Positions 18,400 to 28,406 of a stretch of DNA of 64,000 nucleotides are shown piece after piece. Each line of letters starts with the position of its first letter. Within the stretch, counting starts at the first letter, position 1. The notes under the pieces were generated by a model. The model had not been told where the DNA came from and did no database searches. It saw nothing but the letters and a program-made list of their open reading frames with translations. This DNA comes from an uncultured Sphingomonadaceae bacterium (GTDB lineage Bacteria > Pseudomonadota > Alphaproteobacteria > Sphingomonadales > Sphingomonadaceae): assembly GCA_947504025.1 (NCBI GenBank), contig CANNFX010000001.1, positions 496,001 to 560,000 on the forward strand, written 5' to 3'. Made by a program: the position numbers and the translations under genes.

Positions 18400-21282
18400 A
18401 TGCGCCGCCTTCTGCCCGTTTCGGTTCTGGCTCTTCCTCTCGCTGCCTGTGCTGCTCCTCAGGCTGGTCCTGTCACCTCTACAACGGAGCCTGTTGCAGT
18501 GACCGTAGAACCCGCCCCGCTTGCCGAACTCGTGAGCGCAGTCGACATTCCCTATGATACTTTCACGCTCGACAACGGCCTGACGACTATCGTGCATACT
18601 GACCGCAAGGCGCCGATCGTTGGTGTCACGATCTACTACCGCGTCGGAGCGAAGCACGAGCCGCGCGGACGCACCGGCTTCGCCCATTTATTCGAACATC
18701 TGATGTTCGGTGGCAGCGAGAATGTGCCGAACTTCGATATTCCGCTTGAAGGCGCGGGATCTACGCCAACCAATGGCAGCACCAGCGCCGATCGCACGAA
18801 CTACGTCGAGACTGTCCCTGCCGGCGCTCTTGATCTGGCATTGTTTATGGAAAGCGACCGCATGGGCCACTTGCTCGGCGCAGTAACGCAGGACAAGCTC
18901 GATAAACAGCGCGGCGTCGTCCAGAATGAAAAGCGGCAGGGCGACAACCAACCCTACGGCCTGGCACGTTATGCGCTGCAAGAGGGGTTGTTCCCTGTCG
19001 GCCATCCCTATCGTCACTCCACCATCGGTTCGATGGCTGATCTGAATGCCGCCAGCATTACGGACACGCGTAAGTGGTTCCGCGACAATTACGCGCCAAA
19101 CAATGTGATCCTCGTCCTCAGCGGCGATATCGATACGGCGGCGGCCCGCCCGAAGGTTGAACGCTGGTTCGGCGCAATCCCGCGCGGCCCCGAAGTCATA
19201 CAAGAAGCCGCTGGTCCAGTTACTCTAGCCGCACCGATCACCCGCGAAATGGCCGATCAGGTGCCTGTAACGCGCGTGTATCGTGCATGGACGGGCCCAG
19301 AGCTCACACATGCAGACGCGGTGCCATTGGCAGCCGGTATGAGCGTTCTTGGCGGCCTAGCCAGCTCGCGGCTCGACAATGTGCTTGTCCGCGATGAACA
19401 ACTAGCCGTATCGGTTGCAGCATTCTCGCAGCAGCAAGAACAAAACTCACTCCTCGGTGTGCAAATGGACATCAAGCCGGGCGTCGACCGCGCCAAGGCA
19501 GAAGCACGGCTGGACGAGCTGATAGCCGAACTGATCGCAGATGGTCCAACCAAGGCCGAAGTACAGCGCGCCGCTACACAAGCTGTGTCGCGGCAAATTG
19601 GCCAGCTTGAACGCGTCGGCGGTTTCGGAGGGAAAGGCATGCAGTTGGCCGAGGGGCTGCTTTATGCGGGCAGCGCAGATCTCTACAAGACTGACCTCCA
19701 GCGCTACGCAACCGTGACACCCGCAGATGTGCAGGCAGCGATGCAGCGCTGGCTCTCTCGCCCCGTTTACAATCTTGCGATTGTGCCCGGCGAGCGCACC
19801 GAAAAAGGTGGCCTGATGGGCGGCTGGGGCGATGAAGCGACTTCGCCTCCGCCTGCGCCGGATGCAAAGGCGATTCCTCCTGCACTGGAAACCGGCCCGA
19901 AGCGCGAGTTTCCATCCGTTGCAGACGTGCCGGATCTCGACTTCCCGGCAATCGAACGCGCGAAACTATCGAATGGCATTGAAGTTGCGCTGGCCCGCCG
20001 GACATCCATTCCCAAGGTGCTCGTGAACCTAGAATTCGATGCCGGTATTGCTGGTGATGCACTCGATACACCTGGAACGCAGGCATTTATGCTCGCGCTG
20101 TTGGAAGAAGGCACGACAACGCGCAGCGCAGCGCAGATCGCTGAAGAACAGGAACGCCTTGGTGCATCAGTTAGCACCGGAGCATCGCTCGATAGCTCAA
20201 CAGTTTCACTTTCCGCTCTCACAGCCAATCTCGCGCCCTCGCTAGCGTTGATGGCGGACATCACGCGCAATCCTCGCTTTGATGCCAACGATGTCGCGCG
20301 CGTAAAGGACCAACGCCTTGCGCAACTTAGCCAAGTGCTCGCTTCACCGCGCGCCTTGGCAAGCCGCTCACTCGCACCAATCCTCTTCGGCAAAGATTCG
20401 CCTTATGGTCAAGCGTCGGACGGTTTGGGCACCGAAGCTGCCCTGCAAGCTCTGACACCAGGGGCATTGTCGGCGGCGCACCGCAAATGGCTGCGCCCAG
20501 GAACAGCGCGGATCACCGTGGTCGGCGATGTAACCATGGAAGAACTGCTGCCATTGCTCGACAAAGCATTTGGCAAATGGGCCGATAACCGCAGAGCTTT
20601 GCCGGTCAAACCGCTGGATGCTGCCATCCCAGCGCCGAACCCGCGCATCGTAGTCATCGACCGGCCCAATTCACCGCAATCAGTGATTGTGGCCGGCCGG
20701 GTTCTGCCGCTACGCGGCAGCGCTGCAGGGTATGAACCTTTAGACCTGGCCAACGAGGTTTTGGGCGGAGGCTTCCTGTCACGGCTCAACTCCAACCTGC
20801 GCGAAGACAAAGGTTGGAGCTATGGTGTCTATAGCGGCATCACCGCCCCTGCGGGATCGCGCAGCTTCTCGCTGGTCGCCCCAGTCCAGGCTGATCGCAC
20901 AGGTGATTCAATCAAGTTGCTGCGTGAGGAAATGACTGCATTTCCCGATACTCGCCCGGTCGATTCGGAAGAGCTGCAACGCGTAACCGACGGCAATATC
21001 CGCGGGTTGCCCAACCAATTCGAAACAAATTCGCAAGTTCTTGGTGCAATTGTTCGGAACCAGCGGCTTGGCCGACCCGACGATTATTACGCGAAGTTGG
21101 CAACTACCTATCGCGGAATCGACGCTACGGCACTCAACAATTCGGCCCGCGAATTCCTGCGGCCTGAGGACCTGACCTATGTAATCGTAGGCGACCGCGA
21201 GGCGATTGAACCGCAACTTTCTGGGATCAACCTGCCCATCGAATACGTTTCCCCCATTGACAGCGAAGCCGCTGGCGACTGA
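18400..21282 (+). CDS. M16 (pitrilysin) family zinc protease, double-length lipoprotein
   Basis: Large zinc peptidase of 960 residues, two M16 halves in one chain. The N-half carries the inverted zinc motif HLFEH (H96, E99, H100), with the third ligand Glu in VVQNEKRQ about 75 residues later. The C-half (from about 515) lacks an HxxEH motif, as in the inactive partner half of this family. A lipobox LAAC with Cys17 predicts a lipoprotein in the periplasm or outer membrane. The start has a clear GGAG site. It follows the acylase gene by 53 bases and could share its transcript. Such proteins often clear peptides or signal sequences. Confidence 0.9.
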   Translation: MRRLLPVSVLALPLAACAAPQAGPVTSTTEPVAVTVEPAPLAELVSAVDIPYDTFTLDNGLTTIVHTDRKAPIVGVTIYYRVGAKHEPRGRTGFAHLFEHLMFGGSENVPNFDIPLEGAGSTPTNGSTSADRTNYVETVPAGALDLALFMESDRMGHLLGAVTQDKLDKQRGVVQNEKRQGDNQPYGLARYALQEGLFPVGHPYRHSTIGSMADLNAASITDTRKWFRDNYAPNNVILVLSGDIDTAAARPKVERWFGAIPRGPEVIQEAAGPVTLAAPITREMADQVPVTRVYRAWTGPELTHADAVPLAAGMSVLGGLASSRLDNVLVRDEQLAVSVAAFSQQQEQNSLLGVQMDIKPGVDRAKAEARLDELIAELIADGPTKAEVQRAATQAVSRQIGQLERVGGFGGKGMQLAEGLLYAGSADLYKTDLQRYATVTPADVQAAMQRWLSRPVYNLAIVPGERTEKGGLMGGWGDEATSPPPAPDAKAIPPALETGPKREFPSVADVPDLDFPAIERAKLSNGIEVALARRTSIPKVLVNLEFDAGIAGDALDTPGTQAFMLALLEEGTTTRSAAQIAEEQERLGASVSTGASLDSSTVSLSALTANLAPSLALMADITRNPRFDANDVARVKDQRLAQLSQVLASPRALASRSLAPILFGKDSPYGQASDGLGTEAALQALTPGALSAAHRKWLRPGTARITVVGDVTMEELLPLLDKAFGKWADNRRALPVKPLDAAIPAPNPRIVVIDRPNSPQSVIVAGRVLPLRGSAAGYEPLDLANEVLGGGFLSRLNSNLREDKGWSYGVYSGITAPAGSRSFSLVAPVQADRTGDSIKLLREEMTAFPDTRPVDSEELQRVTDGNIRGLPNQFETNSQVLGAIVRNQRLGRPDDYYAKLATTYRGIDATALNNSAREFLRPEDLTYVIVGDREAIEPQLSGINLPIEYVSPIDSEAAGD

Positions 21283-21327
21283 ATTGCGTCCAGCATTTTA
21301 GCGATAGAACAAACACAGGAGAACATT

Positions 21328-21633
21328 ATGTCCGTAGCCGGTACTTATGAATGCGTAACCAAGAGCCCAATGGGCGACCAGAAAAGCACTGTCACCATCG
21401 TACCTAGCGATGACGGCACAACCTTCACCGGCACCAATGCAGGCGCAATGGGCACCATGGAACTCGAAGATGGCAAGATCGACGGCAACACATTGACATG
21501 GACGATGAACATGACCGTCCCAATGCCAATGAAACTCGAAGGCACGGCAACTGTTGAAGGTGATGCATTGACCGGTTCGGTCAATGCCGGCGCATTCGGT
21601 TCGATGGCCATGACAGGCGAACGCGTTAGCTAA
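21328..21633 (+). CDS. Small unknown protein, probably beta-rich
   Basis: I do not recognise this 101-residue protein. It has no signal peptide and no cysteine pair. The sequence alternates Thr/Gly-rich and Met-rich strands (GTYECVTKSPMGDQKSTVTI, NTLTWTMNMTVPMPMKLEGT), suggesting an all-beta barrel or sandwich of lipocalin-like size. AGGAG precedes the ATG by a normal distance. It lies 45 bases after the M16 gene and ends before a strong terminator, so it is likely the last gene of that transcript. Function unknown. Confidence 0.7.
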   Translation: MSVAGTYECVTKSPMGDQKSTVTIVPSDDGTTFTGTNAGAMGTMELEDGKIDGNTLTWTMNMTVPMPMKLEGTATVEGDALTGSVNAGAFGSMAMTGERVS

Positions 21634-21653
21634 GCCTCCCAACCCAGAATTAG

Positions 21654-21687
21654 AAAGGCCGCCGGAAGCGATTCCGGCGGCCTTTTT
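21654..21687 (+). terminator. Strong terminator after the M16/unknown-protein pair
   Basis: Perfect 14-bp stem (21654-21667 with 21672-21685), tetraloop GCGA, T-tract at the end. The A-tract on the other side also allows it to work for the minus-strand gatB transcript, which stops at 21782. Confidence 0.93.
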
Positions 21688-21697
21688 CATATCCGTC

Positions 21698-21770
21698 ATC
21701 CCAGCGAAGGCTGGGATCGTTGTCAGAAATGTCCTGCTTAGCTGTTGGCGGTTCCTGCCTTTCGCAGGAA
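21698..21770. repeat. Inverted pair of REP-like hairpins
   Basis: Two short hairpins of one sequence family lie head to head. The first is ATCCCAGC-GAAG-GCTGGGAT (21698-21717). The second is TTCCTGC-CTTTC-GCAGGAA (21752-21770). Read on the other strand the second matches the first in layout and flanks (GTCAT before the stem in one, ATCAT in the other). This arrangement resembles bacterial REP/BIME elements, placed between two converging genes. Only one copy is in this window. Confidence 0.6.
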
Positions 21771-21781
21771 TGATAAATTTG

Positions 21782-23281
21782 TCAGCCCAACTTGGCTTTC
21801 AGCAGCTCGTTCACGACCTGCGGATTGGCCTTGCCCTGCATTGCCTTCATCGTCTGACCGACGAAGAAGCCGAAGAGCTTGTCCTTGCCGCCCTTATACT
21901 GCTCCACCTTATCCTGATTGGCAGCGATCACCTTGTCGATCTCGGCTTCGATAGCGCCGGTGTCACTTTGCTGTTTCAGGCCTTCGGTATCGGCGATTTC
22001 GGCAGGATCACGTCCGGTTTTGAGGACGATCTCGTAGATCTCTTTCGACTGGCCGCCGGACACTTCGCCGCTATCGACCAGTTTCAGAACTGCTGCCTGT
22101 GCTTCCGCCGTAGCAAATTCCAGCTTGGCTTCACCGCCCAGCGATTTGACCACGCCCGGCGCGACCGAAAGCGTCCAGTTCGCAACCTGCGTCGCGACTT
22201 TGGATTCTGATTTGCCCAGCAGCTTAGCAGTTTCGGCCAGCAGCGTTTCGAAGCGCGCGAAGGTTTCAACCTCCAGCGTCAGCTGCGCTGCGTTGTAGTC
22301 ATTCATACCCAGCTCGCCCGTATAGCGCGCACGCTTGGCGTCGGGCAGTTCGGGCAAGCTCGCACGGCACTCCTCAAGGAATGCATCATCGAGGTCTATC
22401 GGTAGCAAATCGGGATCGGGGAAGTAGCGATAATCATGCGCATCTTCCTTGGACCGCATGGACCGCGTTTCATTCTTGTCGGGATCGTAGAGGCGCGTTT
22501 CCTGCACCACTGTGCCGCCCTCTTCGATCAGATCGACCTGACGGCGCGCTTCGCCCTCGATCACAGCCATCACGAAGCGGACGGAGTTGACGTTCTTCGT
22601 CTCGGTACGCGTGCCCAGCTCTGGATCACCAACCTTGCGGACAGATACGTTCACGTCAGCGCGCATGGAGCCTTGCTCCATATTGCCGTCGCATGATCCG
22701 ACATAGCGCAGAATTGAACGCAGCTTGCGGACATAGGCGCCGGCCTCGGCAGGCGAAGTCATGTCGGGATCACTGACGATTTCCATCAGCGCGACACCGC
22801 TGCGGTTGAGATCGACATAGGACATGGTCGGATGCTGATCATGCATCAGCTTGCCCGCATCCTGCTCGACGTGAATGCGTTCGATCCCGATGATCTTGTC
22901 TTCGGGGATGCCAGCTTTCTCATCCGCCTCGATCAGCAGCTGCCCGTGCCCGACGATGGGGTGATATAGCTGGCTGATCTGATAGCCCTGCGGCAAATCG
23001 GCATAGAAGTAATTCTTACGGTCAAACCGCGACCATTTGTTGATCTGCGCCTCAATGGCCATGCCCGTGCGCACGGCCTGACGGATGCACTCACGGTTGG
23101 GCACCGGAAGCATTCCCGGCATCGCCGCATCGACGAGGCTGACCTGCGTATTCGGCTCTGCGCCGAACTCGGTGCTTGCACCGGAAAACAGCTTTGCATG
23201 CGAAGTGACCTGCGCATGGACCTCAAGGCCGATCACGACCTCCCATTCACCTGTTGCGCCTTGGATGCGGTAGTTACTCAT
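21782..23281 (-). CDS. gatB: Aspartyl/glutamyl-tRNA amidotransferase subunit B
   Basis: Subunit of GatCAB, which converts misacylated Glu-tRNA(Gln) and/or Asp-tRNA(Asn) to the correct amidated form. GatB binds the tRNA and phosphorylates the glutamyl group. Seen: [12 protein letters not shown] near the start, the [18 protein letters not shown] kinase-like block, the [10 protein letters not shown] region, and the helical YqeY tail at the C-terminus ([19 protein letters not shown]). The ATG at 23281 overlaps the gatA stop by four bases (ATGA), which fixes the start; three earlier codons in frame lie inside gatA. 499 residues, normal. Third gene of gatC-gatA-gatB. Confidence 0.97.
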   Translation of the reverse strand: MSNYRIQGATGEWEVVIGLEVHAQVTSHAKLFSGASTEFGAEPNTQVSLVDAAMPGMLPVPNRECIRQAVRTGMAIEAQINKWSRFDRKNYFYADLPQGYQISQLYHPIVGHGQLLIEADEKAGIPEDKIIGIERIHVEQDAGKLMHDQHPTMSYVDLNRSGVALMEIVSDPDMTSPAEAGAYVRKLRSILRYVGSCDGNMEQGSMRADVNVSVRKVGDPELGTRTETKNVNSVRFVMAVIEGEARRQVDLIEEGGTVVQETRLYDPDKNETRSMRSKEDAHDYRYFPDPDLLPIDLDDAFLEECRASLPELPDAKRARYTGELGMNDYNAAQLTLEVETFARFETLLAETAKLLGKSESKVATQVANWTLSVAPGVVKSLGGEAKLEFATAEAQAAVLKLVDSGEVSGGQSKEIYEIVLKTGRDPAEIADTEGLKQQSDTGAIEAEIDKVIAANQDKVEQYKGGKDKLFGFFVGQTMKAMQGKANPQVVNELLKAKLG

Positions 23282-24765
23282 GCCCACCACCTCTCAGGTT
23301 TGGCTACAAAGTTTGCTCGTTCCTCAATAGCGAGGCCCGCGTTCATCACGCCCTGCTCGTCAAAGGCTTTGCCGATGATCTGCAGGCCGAGCGGCAAGCC
23401 TTGCGAGTTCAGTCCAGCAGGGACCGACATCGCTGGCAATCCCGCCATCGAAGCTGGCACCGCAAACACATCGTTCAGATACATCGCCAGCGGATCGCTC
23501 GACTTATCGCCAAGGCCAAAGGCGGCGCTGGGACAGGTCGGCGCGAGGATGACGTCGCATTCCTTAAACGCATTGTCGAAGTCGCGGCTGATCAGCGTTC
23601 GGACCTTCTGTGCCTGCGTATAATAGGCATCGTAGAAGCCCGCGCTCAGCACATAGGTGCCGATCATGACGCGGCGCTTTACCTCGGGCCCGAAGCCTTC
23701 TGCGCGGGTTGCAGCATACATATCCTGCAGCCCTGCCCCCTCAGGCAGTTCGCGCAGGCCATAACGCAGGCCGTCATAACGTGCAAGATTGCTCGATGCC
23801 TCTGCCGGAGCGATGATGTAATAGGCGGGCAGCGCATATTTGGTGTGCGGCAGGCTGATATCGACGACTTCAGCGCCAGCATCTCGGAGCCACTGCTTGC
23901 CCTGCTCCCAAGTTGCTTCGATTTCGGCATCCATGCCGTCCATACGGTATTCGCGCGGGATTCCGACTTTCTTACCCTTCAGATCGCCGCTGAGCGCCGC
24001 TTCCCAATTGGGTACGGCCATATCGAGGCTGGTAGAGTCTTTCGGATCAAAACCTGCCATAGCTTCCAACATAATCGCACAATCGCGCGTGTCGCGGGCC
24101 ATCGGGCCTGCCTGATCGAGCGAGCTGGCAAAGGCGACAACGCCCCAGCGGCTGCAACGGCCATAGGTCGGCTTAACCCCGGTTATACCCGTGAATGCCG
24201 CAGGTTGGCGGATAGAACCGCCTGTGTCGGTGCCGGTGGCCGCTGGCGCGAGCCTAGCCGCCACGGCTGTCGATGAACCACCGGACGAACCGCCCGGCGC
24301 GAGCGCGGCATTGCCGCCATCATTGCGCTTCCAAGGGTTGATGACATTGCCAAAATAGGATGTCTCGTTGGAGGAGCCCATCGCGAACTGGTCAAGGTTG
24401 AGCTTGCCGAGCATGACCGCGCCCGCCGACCATAAATTGTGGCTGACAGTGCTTTCATATTCTGGCGTAAATCCTTCGAGGATGTGACTGCCGGCAGTCG
24501 TCTGGACGCCGCGCGTACAGAACAAATCCTTCATGCCGATGGGCACGCCGCCCATGATACCGATATCCTTGCCAGCCGCACGGTCGGCATCGACCAGATC
24601 AGCGGCCTGCAGGGCGATCTCGGGGGTCTCGACGATAAAGGCATTCAGGTCCGTCGCCGCAGCGACATTGGCGTTGAACGCCTCAGTCACTTCGCGCGAG
24701 GTGAAGTCGCCCGCTTTCACGCCGTCACGGATCGCGGCGACGCCTAGGTCGGTTAAATTTGTCAT
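23278..24765 (-). CDS. gatA: Aspartyl/glutamyl-tRNA amidotransferase subunit A
   Basis: The amidase subunit: it frees ammonia from glutamine for transfer to the misacylated tRNA. Amidase-signature features are present: catalytic Lys in [11 protein letters not shown] (about residue 78), the Gly/Ser-rich [16 protein letters not shown] with the cis-Ser and Ser nucleophile region, then [24 protein letters not shown]. 495 residues. The ATG shares one base with the gatC stop (TAATG) and the stop overlaps gatB by four bases, so the three genes are translationally coupled. Another amidase of the same fold lies at 62334, but that one is exported. Confidence 0.97.
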   Translation of the reverse strand: MTNLTDLGVAAIRDGVKAGDFTSREVTEAFNANVAAATDLNAFIVETPEIALQAADLVDADRAAGKDIGIMGGVPIGMKDLFCTRGVQTTAGSHILEGFTPEYESTVSHNLWSAGAVMLGKLNLDQFAMGSSNETSYFGNVINPWKRNDGGNAALAPGGSSGGSSTAVAARLAPAATGTDTGGSIRQPAAFTGITGVKPTYGRCSRWGVVAFASSLDQAGPMARDTRDCAIMLEAMAGFDPKDSTSLDMAVPNWEAALSGDLKGKKVGIPREYRMDGMDAEIEATWEQGKQWLRDAGAEVVDISLPHTKYALPAYYIIAPAEASSNLARYDGLRYGLRELPEGAGLQDMYAATRAEGFGPEVKRRVMIGTYVLSAGFYDAYYTQAQKVRTLISRDFDNAFKECDVILAPTCPSAAFGLGDKSSDPLAMYLNDVFAVPASMAGLPAMSVPAGLNSQGLPLGLQIIGKAFDEQGVMNAGLAIEERANFVAKPERWWA

Positions 24766-25067
24766 TATTCAATCACCTTGGGCACGGCGAAAAATCCATG
24801 TTCGGCATTGGGGGCATTGGCGAGAACCTTGTCCCGCACACCGCCGCCGGTCAGCGGGTCAGCATCCACGACATCGTCGCGCAGGCGTTGTTCGTTGGGA
24901 ATGACGGCAGTCATCGGCTCTACGCCGGTGACATCCACCTCGCCCAGCTGCTCCACCCAGCCAAGGATATTGTTGAGTTCGGGCACCATCGCGGCGGCTT
25001 CGTCATCGCTCATCGCGATGCGCGCCAACGAGGCGATTTTTACGACTGTTTCTTTATCGACTGACAT
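24765..25067 (-). CDS. gatC: Aspartyl/glutamyl-tRNA amidotransferase subunit C
   Basis: Small belt subunit that holds GatA and GatB together. 100 residues with the typical N-terminal [25 protein letters not shown] helix and the LRDDV...[15 protein letters not shown] tail. First gene of the gat operon in the order C-A-B, overlapping gatA by one base. The presence of the full complex suggests that this organism lacks a glutaminyl- and/or asparaginyl-tRNA synthetase, the usual alphaproteobacterial state. Promoter probably in 25068-25124. Confidence 0.96.
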   Translation of the reverse strand: MSVDKETVVKIASLARIAMSDDEAAAMVPELNNILGWVEQLGEVDVTGVEPMTAVIPNEQRLRDDVVDADPLTGGGVRDKVLANAPNAEHGFFAVPKVIE

Positions 25068-25124
25068 GCCGCCGCGTTAGCCGCCTATGCGCAGGCCATC
25101 AAGCGGGATTGCAGGGGTTGGCCG

Positions 25125-26828
25125 CTATTTAAAAGGGGCGCCTACCGGCTTACCGTCAACATAGACCTGCTGTCCGCTATAAGGCCGAATTTCGATTGTC
25201 GATTCATCGGTGAAGTCGGCAGCATTTACTTCCCTTGCTACTTCGAACTCCGAAGTGAATTTCCCGTCAGCATTGAGTTCAAGCGGCCGTGCCCAACTAT
25301 CATTCGCCAACATGAAGCGGCGATTTCCCTTAGGCGACTGCCCAGTTTCAATAATCAAACACGTCTTTTCGCAAAGGTAGGGTTCTTGCATCACATAGGC
25401 TTCAAATGCCTTCCGGACCTCCGGATCTTCTTCTTTCAACCTTATGTTACCAAGACGTTCAGCACGTGTTTCCGGGCTAAGCCGGCCATAGCGCGGCGGG
25501 CGTGATTCCTTCTCATTCGCTTCCTTCGCGAGCTTAGAGATATCCGGCGTGGCACTGTTGGTCAGGCCAATCAACGCTTCACGGCCAGACTCGCCGAAAT
25601 CCCAACGCAGCGCGTCAAAATCAAATTCTTCCGCTGACACATCGCCGTTTTCTAGCCGCGCAAGCTGGTCCCGGGTGGACATTGCACCGAAATCAAGGAT
25701 CGGCAGTGCCAGCAACAATGCAACTCCGCAGGTAACCACCGCCATGATCATGTTCGAGCGGCGCAATTGCGCACGCCACCCGATTCTTCGGCCACGGATC
25801 AACGAAGCGAGATAGCCAACGCCATAAAAGCAGGCGAGCGTAATGGCGATGAGCGCCCAAATACGTTCGGGCGAAAGGCCATGCTGCGCGATCCGCGTCC
25901 CCATCGAAACAGCAGCAAGAACAGACAGCGGCAGTATGATCGCGGCAAGCACTGCACCGGCAATCCTGAGCAATCTGGAATTTGACGCGTCAACATCATT
26001 GTCCCGCACCACGGCATTGACCAGCAACAACGATCCAGCAGCAAATGCGAGCAGGAACGGCGTTGCACTATCGGTTGCGCGCCAGAGAACTTCTGGGCCG
26101 GAAATCACTACTGCAAGAAGGAACAGCGTTAGCGCGATCGCCAACGGTACGGCGAGGATCGAAAACACCAACATTACCACTGATTGCAACGTGCCGAGGA
26201 TTTGCGATTGATTGCGAAGGACGCCCAGCCCAGCCCCAAAAGTAGCTCCGCTGAACATCCAGCCGAACCAGTCCTGGTTGAGCAAGTCTTTGAGCAGATC
26301 AATTTCAATGAGCTCAAACAAACCGCCAAGCAAAGTGACGACGAGCCAGGATAGGCCAGTGAACGCCAACGCGCCGGCAGCACTGATCGCGTCGGTCCAA
26401 GCATGATAATGCGTATCGGAATAGTCGGTTGCCATGCGGAGGCGGTGGAAGCCTGCCTGAAAGAGCGGGACCGCAAGTGCAGTCGCGAGGAAACCCGCTG
26501 CCAGCGAAAACTCCTCATCGGGCAATGCTTCGTTATACTGTGCTGCGCGCCAGGCGAGGCCGCCCATAATGGCGCCCACTATTGTCGCGAAAAGCGCTGG
26601 CGCCTTGAACCACCCCTCGCGGATCGTGAAGGCCAGCGCCGCGCCGCCAAACAACAGAAATGCGAGCAATCCCATCTGCCACGGCACGTTGTCGCCGCCA
26701 TCATCGATCAGGAAATGAATTGCCAAGCCAACAAGCGACAAGCCGCCCGCCAGCAGCCAAGGCCGCAGCGTCCAGTCGCCCGCATCGCGGTTATCGCTTT
26801 TGGTAGATATTTGAGCGGCTTCGGTCAT
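25125..26828 (-). CDS. DUF4153-type polytopic membrane protein
   Basis: Integral membrane protein of 567 residues with about eleven or twelve hydrophobic helices between residues 25 and 375 and a soluble C-terminal part (about 380-567) of mixed fold with two cysteines in LCEKTCLIIETGQ. I recognise the general DUF4153 pattern (alternating helices, GLSWLVVTLLGGLFELI, then ERIWALIAITLACFYGVGYL). No enzymatic function is established for the family. It stands alone between gatC (56 bases upstream on the chromosome) and the FKBP gene (30 bases), both on the same strand. Confidence 0.72.
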   Translation of the reverse strand: MTEAAQISTKSDNRDAGDWTLRPWLLAGGLSLVGLAIHFLIDDGGDNVPWQMGLLAFLLFGGAALAFTIREGWFKAPALFATIVGAIMGGLAWRAAQYNEALPDEEFSLAAGFLATALAVPLFQAGFHRLRMATDYSDTHYHAWTDAISAAGALAFTGLSWLVVTLLGGLFELIEIDLLKDLLNQDWFGWMFSGATFGAGLGVLRNQSQILGTLQSVVMLVFSILAVPLAIALTLFLLAVVISGPEVLWRATDSATPFLLAFAAGSLLLVNAVVRDNDVDASNSRLLRIAGAVLAAIILPLSVLAAVSMGTRIAQHGLSPERIWALIAITLACFYGVGYLASLIRGRRIGWRAQLRRSNMIMAVVTCGVALLLALPILDFGAMSTRDQLARLENGDVSAEEFDFDALRWDFGESGREALIGLTNSATPDISKLAKEANEKESRPPRYGRLSPETRAERLGNIRLKEEDPEVRKAFEAYVMQEPYLCEKTCLIIETGQSPKGNRRFMLANDSWARPLELNADGKFTSEFEVAREVNAADFTDESTIEIRPYSGQQVYVDGKPVGAPFK

Positions 26829-26858
26829 TGGCTTCCCCCGCTGTCAGTTCTTTTGGAC

Positions 26859-27431
26859 TTATTGGCCTTGCGGAGCCGGAGCGCCTGCTGCCCCCTGCTG
26901 AGCGGCCATCATCTGCTGAATCTGGGCAATTTTTTGCTGGAAGTCTTCTTCCGACATGAAGTCGACCAGTTCGACCTCAAACGTCAGATCGCTGTTAGCC
27001 GGGATCACGACTTCGCCGGTCTGAGGATTGGCCTTCTCTTCAGCGCCGTAACCCTTCTCAGCCGGAATCTCGAGCGTGTACTTGCCGCCCTTCTGCATCT
27101 GCTGGGCACCTTCGCTGAAGCCGGGAACCATCTGGTTCAGCGGCAGCGGGTTACCTTCTGGGAAGATGCCCGGAATCGGCAGCGGCATTTCCTGCGATTC
27201 GTCGAAAACCGTGCCGTCAGCCAGCATACCCTTATAACGCACGAAAACCACATCATCTGCGCCGGGCGAACCGCCTGTGCCCTGGGTGATTGTCGAAACC
27301 GACAGGCCCTTAGGTGCGGAATACCAAGCGATACCTGCACCGATCAACACAGCGATGATAACACCGAGCCATAATTTTGTAAGCGAGCCCTTGGCAATCG
27401 GCTGCAGCGGTACGCGGGTTACGTCGGTCAT
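26859..27431 (-). CDS. Membrane-anchored FKBP-type peptidyl-prolyl isomerase
   Basis: Prolyl cis-trans isomerase that helps exported proteins fold. An N-terminal helix (residues about 22-42, LGVIIAVLIGAGIAWYS) anchors it, so the domain faces the periplasm. The FKBP domain spans about 58-160: VFVRYKGMLADGTVFDES, GMVPGF-like QMVPGFSEGAQQM, KGGKYTLEIPAEKGYG and the closing LTFEVELVDFM. A Gln/Ala/Pro-rich tail ends the 190 residues. It is 30 bases upstream of the DUF4153 gene on the same strand and behind the S21 terminator. Confidence 0.92.
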   Translation of the reverse strand: MTDVTRVPLQPIAKGSLTKLWLGVIIAVLIGAGIAWYSAPKGLSVSTITQGTGGSPGADDVVFVRYKGMLADGTVFDESQEMPLPIPGIFPEGNPLPLNQMVPGFSEGAQQMQKGGKYTLEIPAEKGYGAEEKANPQTGEVVIPANSDLTFEVELVDFMSEEDFQQKIAQIQQMMAAQQGAAGAPAPQGQ

Positions 27432-27462
27432 TTAGGCAATTCCTGCAATTGTTGCGCGCATA

Positions 27463-27491
27463 AAGCAAAGGGCGCGGATTTCTCCGCGCCC
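27463..27491 (-). terminator. Terminator downstream of rpsU
   Basis: On the minus strand GGGCGCGGA, loop GAAA, TCCGCGCCC, then TTTGCTTTA: a nine-base perfect stem with GNRA loop and a T-rich tail. It lies between rpsU and the FKBP gene and would end the short rpsU transcript. Confidence 0.85.
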
Positions 27492-27555
27492 TGATGGCTT
27501 ATCAAGTAAGTCTGCGCAAGCGTGAGAATATCAGCGCCTGAGCAGTAAAATGGTT

Positions 27556-27759
27556 TTATACGCCGTCGCGTTCCATGCGCTTGCGTTCCATCTTACGGGC
27601 ACGGCGAACAGCAGCAGCCTTTTCACGGGCACGCTTTTCACTTGGCTTTTCGTAGTGGCGACGCAGCTTCATTTCGCGGTACACGCCTTCACGCTGCAGC
27701 TTCTTCTTGAGCGCGCGGAGAGCCTGATCAACATTGTTATCGCGAACCATGATCTGCAT
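27556..27759 (-). CDS. rpsU: 30S ribosomal protein S21
   Basis: Small basic protein of the 30S subunit near the anti-Shine-Dalgarno sequence. The 67-residue sequence [20 protein letters not shown], then [19 protein letters not shown] and a long Arg/Lys tail, is the alphaproteobacterial S21 pattern. A longer frame is open upstream but only the part from the ATG at 27759 is S21-like. Single-gene unit: terminator directly after, 236-base gap before. The gap 27760-27995 probably holds divergent promoters for rpsU and crcB; I see nothing else there. Confidence 0.96.
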   Translation of the reverse strand: MQIMVRDNNVDQALRALKKKLQREGVYREMKLRRHYEKPSEKRAREKAAAVRRARKMERKRMERDGV

Positions 27760-27995
27760 GTAATCGAATACCTCAAAGCCAAATGAGGGAGCGCCGCAAA
27801 ATGCGGGCAAACACCCTGAATATAAAAAGAAAAACGCACCGAATCCCGTAAGGAACGGCACGAAACACGATTGTATTACCCGAATCACCCCTTCAGCGCA
27901 AGCGTTTACGCCCGGCGAACATGTGGCTTTTGAGCACACCCGGCCCCTGTCGGTAATACTTCCCTGATCGCGCTGCGGCGGCTAAAGCCCGCGCA

Positions 27996-28406
27996 ATGAG
28001 TGCCACTCCTCCCCTGACCGCAACCTTGCTTGTCGCTTTTGGCGGCGGGACGGGCGCTGTGCTGCGTCACCAAATGGGCCGGGGGTTATCCCACCTGTTC
28101 GGGCCTGTAGCACTCACGTCATTCCCATGGGCCACACTGGCCGTCAATGTTCTTGGCAGCCTTGCAATGGGTGTGCTGGCGGGTTGGCTTGCAAAACATG
28201 GCAGCGCCGCGAACGAACAGCTACGCTTGCTACTGGGCGTTGGACTGCTAGGGGGCTTCACCACTTTCTCCGCGTTCAGCCTCGAAATGATGCTTCTGAT
28301 CGAACGCGGGCAGCCGGCACTTGCCGTCACCTATGCCGCTGTTTCCATATTTGCCGGGCTGACTGCCCTTTACCTTGGCCTGATCGCCATGAGGATTTTC
28401 GCATGA
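27996..28406 (+). CDS. crcB: Fluc/CrcB fluoride channel
   Basis: Small membrane channel that exports fluoride as a dual-topology dimer. 136 residues, four helices. Diagnostic parts: GGGTGAVLRHQMGR near the start, ATLAVNVLGSLAMGVLAG with the conserved Asn, and GFLGGFTTFS-like GLLGGFTTFSAFSLE with the Phe box and Thr track. First gene of a block of six overlapping genes. The usual fluoride riboswitch is not visible in the 230 bases upstream. Single-copy CrcB suggests the homodimer form. Confidence 0.96.
   Translation: MSATPPLTATLLVAFGGGTGAVLRHQMGRGLSHLFGPVALTSFPWATLAVNVLGSLAMGVLAGWLAKHGSAANEQLRLLLGVGLLGGFTTFSAFSLEMMLLIERGQPALAVTYAAVSIFAGLTALYLGLIAMRIFA

Noticed and set aside
23254..24276. Long plus-strand frame of 340 codons opposite gatA
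   Set aside because: It is a shadow of the amidase gene on the other strand; composition is Arg/His/Ala-rich without domain signs.
26403..27374. Plus-strand frame of 323 codons opposite the DUF4153 and FKBP genes
   Set aside because: It crosses two well-supported minus-strand genes and the gap between them, with low-complexity composition.
27765..27995. Fluoride riboswitch before crcB
   Set aside because: The region was inspected for the conserved crcB-motif core; nothing convincing was seen.
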